A DNA stretch of 64,000 nt from S015-6 sp964384945 (GCA_964384945.1 CAYLMK010000004.1:248001-312000); one strand, 5' to 3'; numbered from the stretch's first letter, positions 52,131-62,906 are shown. Notes: generated by a model not told the origin, from the letters alone. Numbers and translations: made by a program.

Positions 52131-52928
52131 TCAGGCGCTCAATTCCTGGCTGATGTTGTACCCGAGGCGCCGGGAGATCTCCTCGCCGGCATCCTTGACG
52201 GCCTGTATGAGGTCCTCGACGATCTTCTTTTCGGTCATCCGCATGGCGGGGCCGGAAATCGAAACGGCGGCCACAACATTCCCCGTGTAGTCCCGGACCG
52301 GCGCCCCGATGCACCGGACGCCTTCCTCGAATTCCTCATCATCGATGGCATAGCCCTGTGTGCTGACCTTCTTCAAATGGTCCACGAGGGTCTTCGGGTC
52401 CGTGAGCGTCTTGGCAGTCCTCTTTTCCAACATTTCGGGGAGCCTCTTTCGGATCTCTTCCTCCGAGTCGGAGGCGATCAGGACCTTTCCCACCGCAGTG
52501 CAGTAGGGGGGCAGCCTCAGCCCCACTCGGGAAGCAACCCGGACGGTCTGGTTGGCCTCCACAACGTCCAGATAGATCACGTCATGGTTTCGTATGATGG
52601 CGAGATAGGTTGTTTCGTTCGCCTTCTCCGCCAGGCGTTCCAGCGTCTGCCGTGCCTGCCGGAGCAGTCCCATCTGGCGGATGAATGTCTGACCGAGTTC
52701 GAGGCTTTTCAGGCCCAGCCTGTAGTTCTCCGTCGATTTGTTCTGTTCGATATACCCCCGCGCCTCCAATGTGGCCAGGAGACGAAAAATGTTGTTTTTG
52801 TGAAGCTTGAGCTTCTTGCTGAGCTCCGTGACGCCCAGTTCCACGGCATCCCCCTTGAACTCCTCCAGAACATCCAAGGCGTGGGCCACGGATTGGATGA
52901 TGTAGTTTGACTTGTCTCTCTTGACCAT
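52131..52928 (-). CDS. IclR-family transcriptional regulator
   Basis: A 265-residue regulator. An N-terminal winged helix (ALDVLEEFKG...LGVTELSKKLKLHKNNIFRLLATLEARGYI) is followed by the IclR effector domain with RVGLRLPPYCTAVGKVLIA, GYAIDDEEFEEGVRCIGAPV and VVAAVSISGPAMRM. ATG 52928 is preceded by AAAGGGGG. The effector is unknown; IclR proteins in anaerobes often control aromatic or carboxylic acid use. It is downstream of folK on the same strand but has its own upstream promoter region. Targets cannot be assigned, though an autoregulatory site in the long AT-rich leader is plausible. Confidence 0.9.
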   Translation of the reverse strand: MVKRDKSNYIIQSVAHALDVLEEFKGDAVELGVTELSKKLKLHKNNIFRLLATLEARGYIEQNKSTENYRLGLKSLELGQTFIRQMGLLRQARQTLERLAEKANETTYLAIIRNHDVIYLDVVEANQTVRVASRVGLRLPPYCTAVGKVLIASDSEEEIRKRLPEMLEKRTAKTLTDPKTLVDHLKKVSTQGYAIDDEEFEEGVRCIGAPVRDYTGNVVAAVSISGPAMRMTEKKIVEDLIQAVKDAGEEISRRLGYNISQELSA

Positions 52929-53102
52929 AATCGGTACCCCCTTTCCTATCCCCGGTTCCTCGGGACCGCGATTCTCAAAGCAAGGAGCGAAACCCGCCAA
53001 AACCTTCTTCTCGTTCGGCCGGCGAGATTCGGGCTTGGATCCCCGGCTCGAGCCTTTCTTCTCGGAGGCACAAGCGACGCAATCACATTAACAACGTTAT
53101 AT

Positions 53103-53131
53103 ATTTTGTTCCAAATCCTCCGGATTGTCAA
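53103..53131 (-). promoter_or_regulatory. candidate promoter of the IclR gene
   Basis: TTGACA (53131-53126), 17 bp, CAAAAT (53108-53103) on the minus strand in an unusually AT-rich 53.09-53.16 kb spacer. The -10 is weak; alternatives lie in the adjacent ATATATAACG. Confidence 0.4.
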
Positions 53132-53157
53132 TAGCAAAACTAGAAAATATTTTGATT

Positions 53158-53655
53158 TCAAACCGGGGGCCTTCCGAATCGGACAACGCGGGACGGGTCC
53201 GCGAGCCGATCCAGAAGCTCCCTCACCGTTGCTCCGATAAGGGGATGCACGAATTCGGGGGCGACTTCGCACAACGGTTCGAGAACGAAACGCCGGACCG
53301 CAACGCCGGGATGCGGAACCGTCAGTTCGGCGTCGGAAAAGACCTCCGAGCCGAAGAAAAGCAGATCGAGGTCCAATGTTCTAGGTCCCCACCGATCTTT
53401 TCGAACCCTGCCGGCCAGGGCTTCCGCCTCCTGGAGAAGATGGAAAAAATCCTTCAATCCGCGTGATGTCTCCACCTGGACCACACAATTGAGGAACCAC
53501 CCCTGGTCCGTCCTGCCGAAGGGCTCGGTTTCGTAAAGGGGCGAGCACGCCCGGATCACATTCCCTTGCCGGGCTCCAATCCAACGAATCGCATCGCGGA
53601 TCAGGGCCTCTCGGTCGCCGAGGTTGGAACCGGCTCCCACGGTGGCCAGGTGCAT
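53158..53655 (-). CDS. folK: 2-amino-4-hydroxy-6-hydroxymethyldihydropteridine pyrophosphokinase
   Basis: A 165-residue HPPK of normal length. The GSNLGDR motif near the N-terminus, LYETEPFGRTDQGWFLNCV and the signature RWGPRTLDLDLLFFG are intact, followed by VPHPGVAVRRFVLEPLCEVAPEF. It transfers pyrophosphate from ATP to the pterin in folate synthesis in the cytoplasm. It begins at ATG 53655 and lies downstream of the aminotransferase after a spacer with a dispersed repeat. Other folate genes are not in view. Confidence 0.94.
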   Translation of the reverse strand: MHLATVGAGSNLGDREALIRDAIRWIGARQGNVIRACSPLYETEPFGRTDQGWFLNCVVQVETSRGLKDFFHLLQEAEALAGRVRKDRWGPRTLDLDLLFFGSEVFSDAELTVPHPGVAVRRFVLEPLCEVAPEFVHPLIGATVRELLDRLADPSRVVRFGRPPV

Positions 53656-53689
53656 GTGCCGACAACCTTCCCAGCGGCGCCTCCACTCC

Positions 53690-53827
53690 CAGCTATTGGC
53701 TAATCGCCGTCAGCCGTTAGCCATGAACCCTCCCCGCCCGGCTCCCCTCTTGTGCCGATCCTGATGAGGGGTGATGGATGGGTGCTGACAGCTAACAGCG
53801 AATGGCTGATAGCCGGGAGCCGATAGG
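53690..53827. repeat. dispersed intergenic repeat, copy 3, arranged as an inverted pair
   Basis: GCTATTGGCTAATCGCCGTC and on to GTTAGCC at the left pairs imperfectly (about 22 of 30) with GCTGACAGCTAACAGCGAAT through GATAGC at the right. It encloses about 70 bp. Related words occur near 26.5 and 30.0 kb. The whole resembles a small mobile palindromic element in the folK-aminotransferase spacer. Confidence 0.6.
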
Positions 53828-53873
53828 CACACGCTTGCTTGCATCAACCAGACGCCTGTCTTCGGCAGCGAAA

Positions 53874-55052
53874 CTACCAGAGTTCCCTCGCCGCCGTCCG
53901 CATCCGGACCAACGCCTCTTCGAGCTTCGCTTCGCTCTGGGTGAGCGTGATCCGGAAATAACCCTCTCCGTGCTCGCCGAAGCCCACCCCGGGGGTGACG
54001 ACAACACCGGCCTCGGCCAGGAGCCTCCCGGCGAATGTTCGGGAGTCCATCCCCGCCGGCACCGGACACCACACATAGAAGGCCGCCCGGGGAACGAACG
54101 GGTTCAACCCGCAGGACCGGAGGCCCTCGATCACCCTGTCGCGCCGCTTCCGGTAGATCTCGCTCAGCCTCCCGGGGACTTCCCCGTTCCGAACAAGGGC
54201 CTCCACTCCGGCGTACTGGATCGCCTGGAACACCCCGGAATCGATATTGGTCTTGACCTTTCCCAACCCTGCCACTCCCGCCTCGTTGCCCACGCAGAAT
54301 CCGATCCGCCATCCCGTCATGTTGAAGGTCTTCGAAAGGGAGTGGACCTCGATTCCGACTTCCTTGGCCCCCTTGGCCTGCAGAAAGCTCGGAGCCTTGT
54401 AGCCGTCAAAGGCGATCTCCGTGTAGGCCGCATCATGGCAGACGAGGATTTCGTGCCGCTTGGCAAAGGAGACCACCTTCTCGAAGAACTCCACGTCCGC
54501 CGTGGCCGCCGTCGGGTTGTTCGGGTAGTTGATGTAGAGGATCTTGGCCCTTCGCGCCGTCTCGACCGGGACGGCCTCCAGGTCCGGCAGGAACCCGTTC
54601 TTCTCCTTCAGGGGCAGACCCACCGCCGTTCCCCCCGCGAAGGAGATGGCGACTTTGTAGACCGGATAGCCCGGATCCGTATAGAGCCCCACATCTCCCG
54701 GGTCTACGAAGGCAAGGGGCAGATGGGCGATCCCCTCCTTGGAGCCGATCAGGCTGACCACCTCGCGGACAGGATCCAGAGACACGCCGAACCGCTTCTC
54801 GTACCATTCCGCAACGGCCCGCCGAAAGGCGGGAAGCCCCTCGTAGCTCGGGTACCGGTGGTTGGCCGCCTCCCCCGCTTCCCGCTTCAGCGCCTCGATG
54901 ATCGGCCCGGGCGTGGGCATGTCCGGGTCGCCGATTCCCAGGCTGATCACCTCCTTTCCTTCGGCCTCCAGCTTCGCCTTGGCTCGATCCAGTTCCGCGA
55001 ACAGATAAGGCGGCAGATCCAGGATTCGCTTCGCCAGTCTCAACTTGCTCAT
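53874..55052 (-). CDS. dapL: class I/II aminotransferase, probable LL-diaminopimelate aminotransferase
   Basis: A 392-residue PLP enzyme. ISLGIGDPDMPTP is near the N-terminus, YINYPNNPTAA lies mid-protein, and the PLP lysine sits in SLSKTFNMTGWRIGF. Arg in YFRITLTQSE would bind the substrate carboxylate. This spelling matches the DapL group of Desulfobacterota-type genomes, which convert tetrahydrodipicolinate directly to LL-diaminopimelate for lysine and peptidoglycan. Related alanine or aspartate aminotransferases cannot be excluded. AAGGAG precedes ATG 55052. It may share a transcript with the FAH gene 199 nt upstream. Confidence 0.8.
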   Translation of the reverse strand: MSKLRLAKRILDLPPYLFAELDRAKAKLEAEGKEVISLGIGDPDMPTPGPIIEALKREAGEAANHRYPSYEGLPAFRRAVAEWYEKRFGVSLDPVREVVSLIGSKEGIAHLPLAFVDPGDVGLYTDPGYPVYKVAISFAGGTAVGLPLKEKNGFLPDLEAVPVETARRAKILYINYPNNPTAATADVEFFEKVVSFAKRHEILVCHDAAYTEIAFDGYKAPSFLQAKGAKEVGIEVHSLSKTFNMTGWRIGFCVGNEAGVAGLGKVKTNIDSGVFQAIQYAGVEALVRNGEVPGRLSEIYRKRRDRVIEGLRSCGLNPFVPRAAFYVWCPVPAGMDSRTFAGRLLAEAGVVVTPGVGFGEHGEGYFRITLTQSEAKLEEALVRMRTAARELW

Positions 55053-55251
55053 TCTGTCTCCTTCTCCGCGACTTGCGCCGAGGCGAGAAACGGCTTGTTC
55101 CTGCAGGACCCTGAACGGGCAACGGGCGATCCGCATCGCCTCGTCGGGGAACGGGCGGCTTCCCGCGCGCCCGGCGGCGGATGCATCCCCCGCCGCCCTC
55201 TGGCCGGACCGAAGGGCGTCCTTCAGGCCGCGGACCGGCGTTCTCGGCCGG

Positions 55252-56034
55252 TCAGGGAGCGGCCGGACCCTCCTCCCAGGGGGCCACTTCGTTGACGAGG
55301 CTTCCGATGCCTTGAATCCTGATCTCGACCCGGTCGCCCGGCTCCATCGGGCCGATGCCCGAGGGCGTCCCCGAGGCAATCACGTCTCCAGGATTCAGGG
55401 TCATGACCCAGGAGACGAAATGGACGAGGTGAAAAGGATCGAACACGAGCTGGCGGGTGTTGGAACACTGCTTCCGTACCCCGTTCAGGTACGTTTCGAT
55501 GTCGAGCGCGCCCGGCTCCAGGTCGGTCACGATCCAAGGGCCCATCGGCGCGAACGTGTCAAAGCCCTTCGAGCGCGTGAACTGCGTATCGAGTATCTGA
55601 AGGTCCCTTGCCGTCACGTCGTTGAAGCATGTGTACCCGAGGATGTATTCCCCCGCCGCTTCTCTTCGGATTCGGAAGGCGCGCCTTCCGACCACGATTC
55701 CCAGCTCCCCCTCATAGTCCACGCGCTTGCTCATCTCCGGGAATCGGATCTTCTGCCCGGGCCCGATGACCGCCGTGTTCGGCATGAGGAACAGCATGGG
55801 TTCTTTGGGCAGTTCGAGCCCCACCTCCTCTGCGTGATCCCGGTAATTGAGACCGATTCCGACGACCTTGGAAGGCTCGCAAGGGGCAAGCAGCTCCACA
55901 TCCGCAAGGCGGAAACGCTCCTTGCCGCGCATCAGGCCCTCGAAAGGGGGGGCCTCCAACGACTGAATCTCGTCCCGATCGCCCAGGATGCCGTATCGAG
56001 GCTCGCCGTCCGCAAGGAATCGAACGATGCGCAT
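55252..56034 (-). CDS. fumarylacetoacetate hydrolase (FAH) family protein
   Basis: A 260-residue protein of the FAH/2-hydroxyhepta-2,4-diene-1,7-dioate isomerase fold. VVGIGLNYRDHAEE, the metal ligands in DYEGELGIVVG, TCFNDVTARDLQ, and GDVIASGTPSGIG near the C-terminus are all present. Members hydrolyse or isomerise beta-diketo acids, or act as oxaloacetate tautomerase or acylpyruvase. The substrate is not set by sequence. AGGGGAG precedes ATG 56034. A strong TTGATT-17-TATACA promoter lies 60-90 bp upstream. It diverges from ileS. Confidence 0.9.
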   Translation of the reverse strand: MRIVRFLADGEPRYGILGDRDEIQSLEAPPFEGLMRGKERFRLADVELLAPCEPSKVVGIGLNYRDHAEEVGLELPKEPMLFLMPNTAVIGPGQKIRFPEMSKRVDYEGELGIVVGRRAFRIRREAAGEYILGYTCFNDVTARDLQILDTQFTRSKGFDTFAPMGPWIVTDLEPGALDIETYLNGVRKQCSNTRQLVFDPFHLVHFVSWVMTLNPGDVIASGTPSGIGPMEPGDRVEIRIQGIGSLVNEVAPWEEGPAAP

Positions 56035-56096
56035 ATCGGCTCCCCTGATCCTCCGCGGCTTGTTTTCGATCCTATTGAGCAAACTTACGACTGCCC

Positions 56097-56125
56097 TGTA
56101 TAACGTAAGCCGGCCGAGAAATCAA
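56097..56125 (-). promoter_or_regulatory. sigma70-like promoter for the FAH-aminotransferase genes
   Basis: TTGATT (56125-56120), 17 bp, TATACA (56102-56097) on the minus strand, in the divergent spacer with ileS. Confidence 0.5.
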
Positions 56126-56287
56126 CGAAAGGGGGGAGCGGGCAACGGAGGGCTGCGCGCTTCTTTTATTTTGCCCCTCCGGATGTTATGATCTTCCGTT
56201 CTTTCTCCCAGACCGGGAGAGCCTTTCCCTCGGGCCCCAAAACGAGCCGGGGTCGGGCGCTCCGCGGCAGCCTCGAGAGACAGGGAT

Positions 56288-59140
56288 ATGGGATCGCAAG
56301 AAAACGAAAACGGGTCAAAAAGCTACAAATCCACGCTGAATCTCCCTCAGACCGATTTCCCCATGAAGGCCCGGCTGAGCCAGAGGGAACCGGAACTCCT
56401 CGAACGCTGGGAGAAGGACCGCCTGTACAACCGAATACGGGAGAAGGCGAGGGGAAGAGAAAAATTCATCCTCCACGACGGGCCCCCTTACGCCAACGGA
56501 AGCATCCATCTGGGAACCGCACTGAACAAGATCCTCAAGGATATCATTGTCAAGGCTCGATTCATGCAAGGATGGGACAGCACCTACGTGCCGGGATGGG
56601 ACTGTCACGGGCTGCCCATCGAGCATCAGGTGGACAAGCTGCTCGGAGACCGGAAGAAGGAACTGCCCATAGCCTCCATCCGACAGGAGTGCAGGGCCTA
56701 TGCAACCCGGTTCATCGGGCTTCAGAGGGAGCAGTTCAGGAGGCTGGGGGTTCTGGGCGTCTGGGAGGATCCCTATCTCACCATGAACCCCGGCTACGTG
56801 GCCCAGATCGTCCGCGAGTTCGCAACCCTCGCGGACAAGGGGAGCGTCTACCGGGGCAGAAAGCCCATCTACTGGTGCGCCCAGTGCAGAACCGCCCTGG
56901 CGGAGGCGGAGGTGGAATACCACGATCACACCTCGCCTTCGATTTACGTCCGATTTCCTCTGGTCTCGGATGCGCCCGGCTTCCCGGAAGATCTCCCCAA
57001 GGAGAAGACCTCGGTCCTGATCTGGACCACGACTCCGTGGACGATCCCCGCCAACCTGGCCATCGCCTTCCATCCGGCTTACGCGTATGCGGCAATCCGG
57101 GTTCCGGACGGGCGCTGCTTCGTGATGGCAGAGGAACTCGTAGAAAAGGTGATGAGGGATCTCGGGTTTGCTTCCTACGAGAAGCTGGGAAGCTCGGCGG
57201 GAAGCCGGTGGGAAGGGCTTCGGTGCCGTCATCCATTCTACGAACGCGACTCCCTGATCGTACTGGGGGATTACGTCACCCTGGAGCAGGGAACGGGTTG
57301 CGTCCACACAGCACCCGGCCACGGTCAGGAAGACTTCGAAGCCGGTCTGCGCTACGGGCTGGAGGCGCTGGCGCCGGTGGACGACGAGGGGAGGTTCACG
57401 AGGCAAGCCCCTCCCTTCGAGGGCCAGTTCGTCTTCGACGCGGACCGGAACGTGACGGCCCTGCTGCGAGAAAAGGGGGCCCTGCTTAAGGAAGACCGCC
57501 TGACGCATTCCTACCCGCATTGTTGGAGGTGCAAACAGCCGATCCTCTACCGGGCGACCGAGCAGTGGTTCATCTCGATGGAGGCGAACGGACTGCGCCG
57601 GACGGCCCTGGAAAGCATCATGAACGTAACCTGGATCCCCTATTGGGGCCGGGAGCGCATCTACGCCATGATCGAGAACCGGCCGGACTGGTGCATCTCC
57701 CGGCAAAGGTCCTGGGGCGTGCCCATCATCGCCTTCCACTGCGCCTCCTGCAAAGAGATCTTGCTCGACGGGGCGGTGATCCGGCGCGTGGCGGATCGGT
57801 TCGAACGGGACGGTTCGGACTGTTGGTTCTCCGACCCCGCCGAAGCCTTCCTGCCGACGGACGCGTCCTGCAAGAAGTGCGGCGGGACCTCTTTCCTCAA
57901 GGACAACAACATCTTGGACGTGTGGTTCGACTCCGGCGTCAGCTTCGCCGCCGTACTGCTCCGGCGCCCGGAACTCGCCTACCCGGCCGATATGTATCTG
58001 GAAGGAAGCGACCAGCACAGGGGCTGGTTTCATTCCTCCTTGCTCGCATCGGTCGGCACGCGGGGAACCGCCCCCTACCGAAGCGTGCTGACACACGGCT
58101 TCGTGGTCGACGGCAAGGGAAGAAAGATGTCCAAATCCCTGGGAAACATCATCGACCCCATGGAGCTGACCTCCCGATACGGGGCGGAGATCATTCGGAT
58201 GTGGGTCTCCGCAGAGGATTACCGGGACGATATCCGGATTTCCGAAGAGATCCTCACCCGACTTTCGGAATCGTATCGAAAGATCCGCAACACGGCTCGT
58301 TTCATGCTCGGAAATCTGTACGATTTTGAACCCGGGCGCCACCGCATTCCGGTCCGCGATAGGTCGGAGCTCGATCGCTGGGCCATGCTTCGCCTGGCAC
58401 GCCTGATCGACAGGCTCCGGCAGGCCTACGATCGATACGAGTTCCATGTCGTGTACCACCGTTCCCTGGAGTTCTGCGTTGTGGACATGAGTTCCCTTTA
58501 CCTGGACGTGCTCAAGGAAGTCCTCTACGTCTCCGCACCGGACAATCCGGACAGGCGGTCGGCGCAGACCACCCTTTACGAAATCCTGCACGCCCTGAGC
58601 CGCCTGCTTGCACCGATCCTGTCTTTCACCACCGAGGACATCTGGCAGCGGATCCCGGAACACGAGGGCAAACCGGAGAGCGTCCACCTGTGCCCCATGC
58701 CGGAGGCGGACCCCGCCTGGGAGGATTCCGCTCTGGAGGAGCGATGGGACAGGATCCTCCTTTTCCGGCAGGAGGTCTCGAAGGCGCTGGAAATCGCCAG
58801 GATGGAGAAGAAGATCGGGCACGCCCTGGACGCATGGGTGCGCGTGGCACCCCCCGGGGCGTGGGCCGAATTCCTGGAGACCTTCCCGTTTTCGCTGCGC
58901 CAGCTGTGCATCGTCTCGGAAGTCAGCCTCGAAGGCCGCCTGGAGGGGGAGGGCGCCTTCCAGAGCCAGGAAATCCCGGGGCTCGCGATCCGGGTTGACA
59001 GGGCGCGCGGAGAGAAGTGCAGCCGCTGTTGGGTCTACTGCACCTCCGTGGGCGGCGATTCCTCCAACCCGTCCGTCTGCGGGCGATGTGCCAAGGAGCT
59101 GAGAAGAATTCCCGGCCGGGGTGTAGGAGGGCATCGTTGA
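56288..59140 (+). CDS. ileS: isoleucyl-tRNA synthetase
   Basis: A 950-residue class I synthetase of usual bacterial size. The HIGH-type signature is GPPYANGSIHLG near residues 63-74. The editing (CP1) domain has WTTTPWTIPANLA. The KMSKS loop is GRKMSKSLGN, and the zinc knuckle CSRCWVYC...VCGRC is at the C-terminus. It charges tRNA-Ile and edits Val-tRNA-Ile. It starts at ATG 56288. The stop overlaps the lspA TTG start as TTGA, giving the common ileS-lspA pair. Confidence 0.96.
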   Translation: MGSQENENGSKSYKSTLNLPQTDFPMKARLSQREPELLERWEKDRLYNRIREKARGREKFILHDGPPYANGSIHLGTALNKILKDIIVKARFMQGWDSTYVPGWDCHGLPIEHQVDKLLGDRKKELPIASIRQECRAYATRFIGLQREQFRRLGVLGVWEDPYLTMNPGYVAQIVREFATLADKGSVYRGRKPIYWCAQCRTALAEAEVEYHDHTSPSIYVRFPLVSDAPGFPEDLPKEKTSVLIWTTTPWTIPANLAIAFHPAYAYAAIRVPDGRCFVMAEELVEKVMRDLGFASYEKLGSSAGSRWEGLRCRHPFYERDSLIVLGDYVTLEQGTGCVHTAPGHGQEDFEAGLRYGLEALAPVDDEGRFTRQAPPFEGQFVFDADRNVTALLREKGALLKEDRLTHSYPHCWRCKQPILYRATEQWFISMEANGLRRTALESIMNVTWIPYWGRERIYAMIENRPDWCISRQRSWGVPIIAFHCASCKEILLDGAVIRRVADRFERDGSDCWFSDPAEAFLPTDASCKKCGGTSFLKDNNILDVWFDSGVSFAAVLLRRPELAYPADMYLEGSDQHRGWFHSSLLASVGTRGTAPYRSVLTHGFVVDGKGRKMSKSLGNIIDPMELTSRYGAEIIRMWVSAEDYRDDIRISEEILTRLSESYRKIRNTARFMLGNLYDFEPGRHRIPVRDRSELDRWAMLRLARLIDRLRQAYDRYEFHVVYHRSLEFCVVDMSSLYLDVLKEVLYVSAPDNPDRRSAQTTLYEILHALSRLLAPILSFTTEDIWQRIPEHEGKPESVHLCPMPEADPAWEDSALEERWDRILLFRQEVSKALEIARMEKKIGHALDAWVRVAPPGAWAEFLETFPFSLRQLCIVSEVSLEGRLEGEGAFQSQEIPGLAIRVDRARGEKCSRCWVYCTSVGGDSSNPSVCGRCAKELRRIPGRGVGGHR

Positions 59141-59643
59141 GTCGGCAGAGGCGATACGCCATGCTCGTGGGCGTTGCAGGCCTGGTCGTCCTGGTTGACC
59201 AGATCACAAAGGTCTGGGTCGACAGGACCATGAGGATCTATGAAAGCGTGCCCATCGTTCCCGGGCTGTTCGATCTCCATTACATCCGGAACACGGGCGC
59301 CGCGTTCGGGTTCCTGAGCGGCAGTCATGCCGGATTTCGCATTCCTTTTTTCATCCTCGTCTCGACCGTAGCGATCGGCATCATCCTCTTCCTGTTTCAC
59401 AAGCTTGAGGAATCCGAGGTGATGATGCCCCTGGCCCTTTCCCTGGTTCTCGGGGGCGCGCTCGGGAACCTGATCGACCGCATCCGGTTCGGCGAGGTCA
59501 TTGACTTCCTCTTGATTCATTACAGGGCCTTCCACTGGCCGGCCTTCAATGTCGCCGACATCGGCATCACGGTGGGAGTCTTCCTGCTGGTGCTCCGGAT
59601 CTTCCTGCTCGACAAGAGACAGCCCGTGAAGTCCGCCCCCTGA
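59137..59643 (+). CDS. lspA: lipoprotein signal peptidase (signal peptidase II)
   Basis: A 168-residue polytopic protease with four membrane helices. The conserved family boxes are VDQITK, NTGAAFG, GGALGNLIDRI and FNVADIGI; the last two carry the catalytic aspartates. It cleaves prolipoproteins in the inner membrane, consistent with several predicted lipoproteins in the window. TTG 59137 was chosen because AGGAGG lies six bases upstream and it forms a TTGA overlap with ileS. ATG 59161 would remove the start of helix 1. Confidence 0.93.
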   Translation: MSRQRRYAMLVGVAGLVVLVDQITKVWVDRTMRIYESVPIVPGLFDLHYIRNTGAAFGFLSGSHAGFRIPFFILVSTVAIGIILFLFHKLEESEVMMPLALSLVLGGALGNLIDRIRFGEVIDFLLIHYRAFHWPAFNVADIGITVGVFLLVLRIFLLDKRQPVKSAP

Positions 59644-59690
59644 GGGCTGCTTTCCGGTCCGGCAAGGCACAAAAAATCTTCAGGCCGCAC

Positions 59691-59718
59691 TTGACATGCT
59701 TACGGAAATGATTATCTT
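59691..59718 (+). promoter_or_regulatory. sigma70-like promoter of groES-groEL
   Basis: TTGACA (59691-59696), 16 bp, TATCTT (59713-59718), ending just before the CIRCE element. This is the normal arrangement for HrcA-repressed chaperonin genes. Confidence 0.7.
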
Positions 59719-59726
59719 AGCGAATC

Positions 59727-59753
59727 TTAGCAGTCGAGCTTCGCGATTGCTAA
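59727..59753. promoter_or_regulatory. CIRCE element (HrcA operator)
   Basis: TTAGCAGTC (59727-59735), nine bases, GATTGCTAA (59745-59753). Consensus is TTAGCACTC-N9-GAGTGCTAA. The arms are complementary at 8 of 9 positions, with changes at the inner bases. A 168-nt leader follows before groES. Confidence 0.88.
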
Positions 59754-59920
59754 GAAGCAACTTCAACTATTGGTAATCCTTATGGTTTCCTCATGGAACG
59801 ATACAGGTTATCTGTGAGAAGACCTGTTTCATTCGATCCATGTGCATCCGCATTGGGGCCGAACGCCGTTCGACCAACACATCAAAAAACAGCAAACTGC
59901 AAGAAAAGGAGGCGCAGCAA

Positions 59921-60211
59921 ATGAAGATCAGACCGCTCGGAGACAGAATCCTGGTCAAGAGGATCGAGGAAGATGAGAAGTCCAAGGGAGGGATCATCAT
60001 CCCCGACACCGCCAAGGAAAAGCCCCAGGAGGGAAAGGTCGTTGCCGTGGGCAAGGGAAAGATGCTCGAGGACGGCAAGGTGGTCCCTCTGGAGGTAAAG
60101 GAGGGAGACCGGATCCTTTTCGGCAAGTACGCCGGATCGGATGTGAAGATCGAGGGGGAAGAATTCCTCATCATGAGGGAAGACGACGTGCTGGGTATCA
60201 TCCAAAAATAG
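59921..60211 (+). CDS. groES: co-chaperonin GroES
   Basis: A 96-residue GroES of normal length. It has KIRPLGDRILVKR at the start, the mobile loop EDEKSKGGIIIPDTAKEKPQEG and the roof region VVAVGKGK, ending DDVLGIIQK. It forms the heptameric lid of GroEL. ATG 59921 follows AAAAGGAGG. An earlier in-frame ATG at 59840 would start within the long leader after CIRCE and is not believed. groEL follows after 89 nt in the same transcript. Confidence 0.97.
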   Translation: MKIRPLGDRILVKRIEEDEKSKGGIIIPDTAKEKPQEGKVVAVGKGKMLEDGKVVPLEVKEGDRILFGKYAGSDVKIEGEEFLIMREDDVLGIIQK

Positions 60212-60300
60212 GGGAAGGCGCATCGGCGCGATAGACTTCATCCGCTCTGTTCCACGAAAGGCTGAGCCCGAAGGAAAAAGAAACGGAGGTGTAAGGAGCT

Positions 60301-61938
<1,638 letters not shown>

Positions 61939-61967
61939 ACCCGAACCCTGCTCGCTTGGAAGACAAC

Positions 61968-62016
61968 AAAGGTCCTTCCGGACGATTTTCCTCCCGGAAG
62001 GACCTTTCTCTTTTTG
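61968..62016 (+). terminator. strong rho-independent terminator after groEL
   Basis: A perfect 14-bp stem, AAAGGTCCTTCCGG (61968-61981) with CCGGAAGGACCTTT (61994-62007), has a 12-nt loop and is followed by CTCTTTTT. The A-rich and T-rich ends make it usable in both directions, serving also the convergent gene. Confidence 0.92.
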
Positions 62017-62041
62017 GAAGTTGCGCCGAAGATTGGGGAAG

Positions 62042-62698
62042 TCAGAAGCGGGGACCCGAGCCGTGGCCTCCCACCGCCGGTGGGGGTGCCTGGGGCGGCG
62101 GGGCGCTCAATCCGCGTATGGCGACCGCCTCGCAAGAGGCGCTCAGCAGGAGCAAGGGAAGGATGATGCATGCGTAAGCGTGAATCCGCACCGCGATCCC
62201 CTGCAGATAGTCCGTGCGATCGGCCGTGACCTCCTGCCCAAGGCCGATCCCCATCGCGATGGAATACCAGAAACAGGGGAGTTCCAGGATGACGACCGCC
62301 GCTCCGCACAGGCCGGCGATCCATTTGGCCGGTTTCCGAGGATCGTCCGCTGACAGGGCCGGATCGTTCGTCTCACCCGCAACGAACAGAATCACGGCAA
62401 GGTTGTACCCCGTCCACACGGAGATGGCCGCCGGGAATGCCGGATGCACCCCGGAGGCCATGTACAGGAACATGAGGGTTCCGTTGCATCCGAAGATCAC
62501 GGAGGCGAGCCGTGTCATGCCGGGGTGTTTGCCGAGCATCCGAAGAACCGTGCGGAGCAGCGCAAGGGGCAGCCACGTCCATCGGGCCGAGCCGAACTTG
62601 ACCGCTGGGAAGGCGAACAGGGCTCCGACCAGAAACAGCAAGGCGGCCCGCAGTGCAAGGCCGAAATGTTCCTGAAAAACGAAGGAGACGATGTTCAT
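62042..62698 (-). CDS. multi-pass membrane protein, possibly SpoIIM/DUF95-like
   Basis: A 218-residue protein with five to six hydrophobic helices, including LRAALLFLVGALFAFPAV, LMFLYMASGVHPAFPAAISVWTGYNLAVILFVAG, CGAAVVILELPCFWYSIAMGIGLG and ACIILPLLLLSASCEAVAI. A polar loop with ETNDPALSADDPRK lies between, and the C-terminus is Pro-rich. The Glu within a helix before a Gly-rich turn recalls SpoIIM/DUF95 proteins, but the match is weak. ATG 62698 was chosen. It converges on groEL and shares its bidirectional terminator. Function is unknown. Confidence 0.6.
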   Translation of the reverse strand: MNIVSFVFQEHFGLALRAALLFLVGALFAFPAVKFGSARWTWLPLALLRTVLRMLGKHPGMTRLASVIFGCNGTLMFLYMASGVHPAFPAAISVWTGYNLAVILFVAGETNDPALSADDPRKPAKWIAGLCGAAVVILELPCFWYSIAMGIGLGQEVTADRTDYLQGIAVRIHAYACIILPLLLLSASCEAVAIRGLSAPPPQAPPPAVGGHGSGPRF

Positions 62699-62810
62699 CG
62701 CGTCCCCGGGCACTGAGGATCGTTTCCGTGACTCCTTTCCCCGGACTGTAACAGACATCCCGGACGCCGGACAACAGAGAATTCGCCCCAAGGGGCGTCT
62801 GCGGATTCTG

Positions 62811-62840
62811 TTGACGCGCATCTCGCCTCGACGTTATCAT
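62811..62840 (+). promoter_or_regulatory. sigma70-like promoter of the NYN-domain gene
   Basis: TTGACG (62811-62816), 18 bp, TATCAT (62835-62840), about 65 bp before the ATG at 62907. Confidence 0.5.
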
Positions 62841-62906
62841 GCCGTCGAACACGGGCGGTGCGGTCCGGTCGGCAAAGAAACCCTTTTGGGAAAAGAAAGA
62901 ATCTCT

